Shown here: positions 4,691 to 6,149 of the stretch, piece by piece | Position numbering within the stretch: the first letter of the stretch is position 1 | How the letters are laid out: the number at the start of each line of letters is the position of its first letter | Origin: Novosphingobium sp. | Lineage (GTDB): Bacteria > Pseudomonadota > Alphaproteobacteria > Sphingomonadales > Sphingomonadaceae | NCBI GenBank assembly: GCA_030830245.1 | Contig: JAURNJ010000071.1 | Span: 1-6,149 of the forward strand | DNA: 6,149 bases | Direction: 5' to 3' | Position numbers and translations under genes: made by a program | The notes under the pieces: model-generated | Databases searched by the model: none | The model's input: the letters and a program-made list of their open reading frames with translations, nothing else | Told to the model about the DNA's origin: nothing

Positions 4691-6149
4691 GCTACCCTGC
4701 TGGCCTTTTCATCGTCCAGCGGCAGGGTCAGCAGGTCGGAAGATTCGCGCTCGGCAAGGTCGGTAAGCGCGGTCGGATAGTCGCCGGTAAAGCAGGCGTC
4801 GCAGAACTGCGGGCAGGCAGGCGTGCGGCCCGGTTCACCCACGGCGCGATAGAGTCCATCGATCGAAACGAAGGCAAGGCTGTCTGCCTTGATGAATTCG
4901 CCCATGGCTTCGACATCCATGCGCGCGGCAAGCAGCTTGGACCGTTCGGGCGTATCGACGCCATAGAAGCAGCTGTGATCGGTCGGCGGGCTGGCGATGC
5001 GCATGTGCACTTCGGCAGCTCCCGCTTCGCGCATCATCTCGACGATCTTGAGGCTGGTGGTGCCGCGCACGATCGAATCGTCGATGAGGACGATGCGCTT
5101 GCCTTCGACGATGGCGCGGTTCGCGTTGTGCTTGCGCTTCACATCGGCGTTGCGGGCACCGTCAGATGGCTGGATGAAAGTCCGCCCGACATAGTGCGAA
5201 CGGATGATGCCAAGCTCGAAGGGAATGCCCGATTCCTGCGCGAAGCCGATGGCGGCGGGAACGCCGCTGTCGGGCACCGGCACGACAAGATCGGCCTCTA
5301 CCGGCGCTTCGCGGGCCAGTTCCACCCCGATCTGCTTGCGCACGTCGTAAACCGACTTGCCGCCCATCACCGAATCCGGGCGGCTGAAATAGACGTGTTC
5401 GAAGATGCAGGGGCGCGCGGCTTGCTTGCCGAACGGGCGATGGCTGGTGGCGCGGCCATCCTGGCGCACCTCGACGATCTCGCCCGGTTCGATTTCGCGG
5501 ACGAATTCGGCCCCGACCACGTCGAGCGCAACGCTCTCGCTGGCAAAGACCGTCGCATTCCCGATTCTGCCCATCACCAGCGGACGGATGCCGAGCGGAT
5601 CGCGGCAGGCGATCATCCGCTTGGTGGTCATGCAGATCAGCGAATAGGCGCCTTCGACCATGCGCAGGGCATCGACGAAGCGATCCAGCAGGGTTGGATA
5701 GCGGCTGGTCGCGATCAGGTGGACGATCACTTCCGTATCGGAGGTGGACTGAAAGATGGCACCTTTGTTCACCAGTTCGCGCTTAAGCGCCATGGCATTG
5801 GAAATGTTGCCGTTATGAGCGACGGTAAAGCCGCCGCGTGCCAGGTCTGCGTGGAGCGGCTGAACGTTGCGCAGGCCCTGACCGCCGGTGGTGGAATAGC
5901 GCACGTGGCCTGAAGCCATTTCGCCGGGCAGTTCGGACAGGATTGTGCTGTCGAAAAAGACCTGCGCGACATGGCCGAGCCCGCGTCGGGCGAAGAATTC
6001 CTGCCCGTCAAAGCTGACGATACCGACTGCCTCCTGCCCACGGTGCTGGAGGGCATGAAGGCCCAGTGCGGTCGTCGCGGCGGCATCCTTGCCGCCGATC
6101 ACACCGAATATGCCGCATTCCTCCCGCAGCTTGTCGCCGTCTGCGTCGA
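4687..6149 (-). CDS. purF: Amidophosphoribosyltransferase PurF, 5' end beyond the window
   Basis: PurF makes phosphoribosylamine from PRPP and glutamine, the committed step of purine synthesis in the cytosol. The 486 codons visible include the catalytic N-terminal cysteine (codon 6115-6117, in EECGIFGV); at least ten residues precede it, which is the propeptide removed during maturation. The real start lies beyond 6149, and an in-frame GTG at 6100-6102 is only an internal valine. Counting the cysteine as 1, the glutaminase domain shows Arg73 (GHVRYST), Asn102-Gly103 (HNGN) and Asp127 (SDTEV). The phosphoribosyltransferase domain shows the PRPP loop VLIDDSIVRGTTS (343-355). Cys237, Cys383, Cys439 and Cys442 match the four [4Fe-4S] ligands of the Bacillus subtilis enzyme, so this is the iron-sulfur type. 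The stop overlaps the dehydrogenase start. The promoter is off-window. Confidence 0.98.
   Translation of the reverse strand, partial: DADGDKLREECGIFGVIGGKDAAATTALGLHALQHRGQEAVGIVSFDGQEFFARRGLGHVAQVFFDSTILSELPGEMASGHVRYSTTGGQGLRNVQPLHADLARGGFTVAHNGNISNAMALKRELVNKGAIFQSTSDTEVIVHLIATSRYPTLLDRFVDALRMVEGAYSLICMTTKRMIACRDPLGIRPLVMGRIGNATVFASESVALDVVGAEFVREIEPGEIVEVRQDGRATSHRPFGKQAARPCIFEHVYFSRPDSVMGGKSVYDVRKQIGVELAREAPVEADLVVPVPDSGVPAAIGFAQESGIPFELGIIRSHYVGRTFIQPSDGARNADVKRKHNANRAIVEGKRIVLIDDSIVRGTTSLKIVEMMREAGAAEVHMRIASPPTDHSCFYGVDTPERSKLLAARMDVEAMGEFIKADSLAFVSIDGLYRAVGEPGRTPACPQFCDACFTGDYPTALTDLAERESSDLLTLPLDDEKASRVA

Noticed and set aside
4675..5913. 412-residue open frame on the + strand opposite purF
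   Set aside because: It is the antisense shadow of a strongly conserved purF; the His/Asp/Ala/Gly-rich translation has no recognisable motifs.

Overview
The window looks like chromosomal DNA from an alphaproteobacterium, most likely a sphingomonad of the Erythrobacter type. This is inferred from the high GC content, tightly packed genes with 4-base start/stop overlaps, the style of the predicted proteins, and a PurF followed directly by a short-chain dehydrogenase gene. No search was run, so the taxonomic call is an inference. There are no RNA genes, insertion sequences, CRISPR arrays or other mobile elements that I can support.

Left part, + strand (1-3555): a strong imperfect hairpin lies at the extreme left edge. 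A likely operon follows. It holds a YdjM-type membrane protein (68-994), a class I DNA photolyase overlapping it by four bases (991-2361), and, 7 bases later, a gene of the cyclopropane-fatty-acyl-phospholipid synthase family (2369-3555). The last gene is broken as written. It has an in-frame amber codon at 2621-2623 and an extra TG dinucleotide at 2868-2873, and it also appears short at its C-terminus. Both halves still read as good family protein, so inactivation is recent or the lesions are sequence errors.

Right part, - strand (3525-6149): transcription runs from the right edge leftwards through purF (first step of purine synthesis, 5' end beyond the window), a short-chain dehydrogenase/reductase whose GTG overlaps the purF stop, and, after a 50-base gap containing a stable hairpin, a small PilZ (cyclic-di-GMP receptor) protein. 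The PilZ gene meets the broken synthase gene tail to tail with a 31-base overlap.

Functionally, photolyase plus a membrane-lipid methyltransferase fits a light or photo-oxidative stress module, while purF and the dehydrogenase are housekeeping. I see no undescribed multi-gene system. The points most worth checking are the double-lesion synthase gene and the two hairpins.
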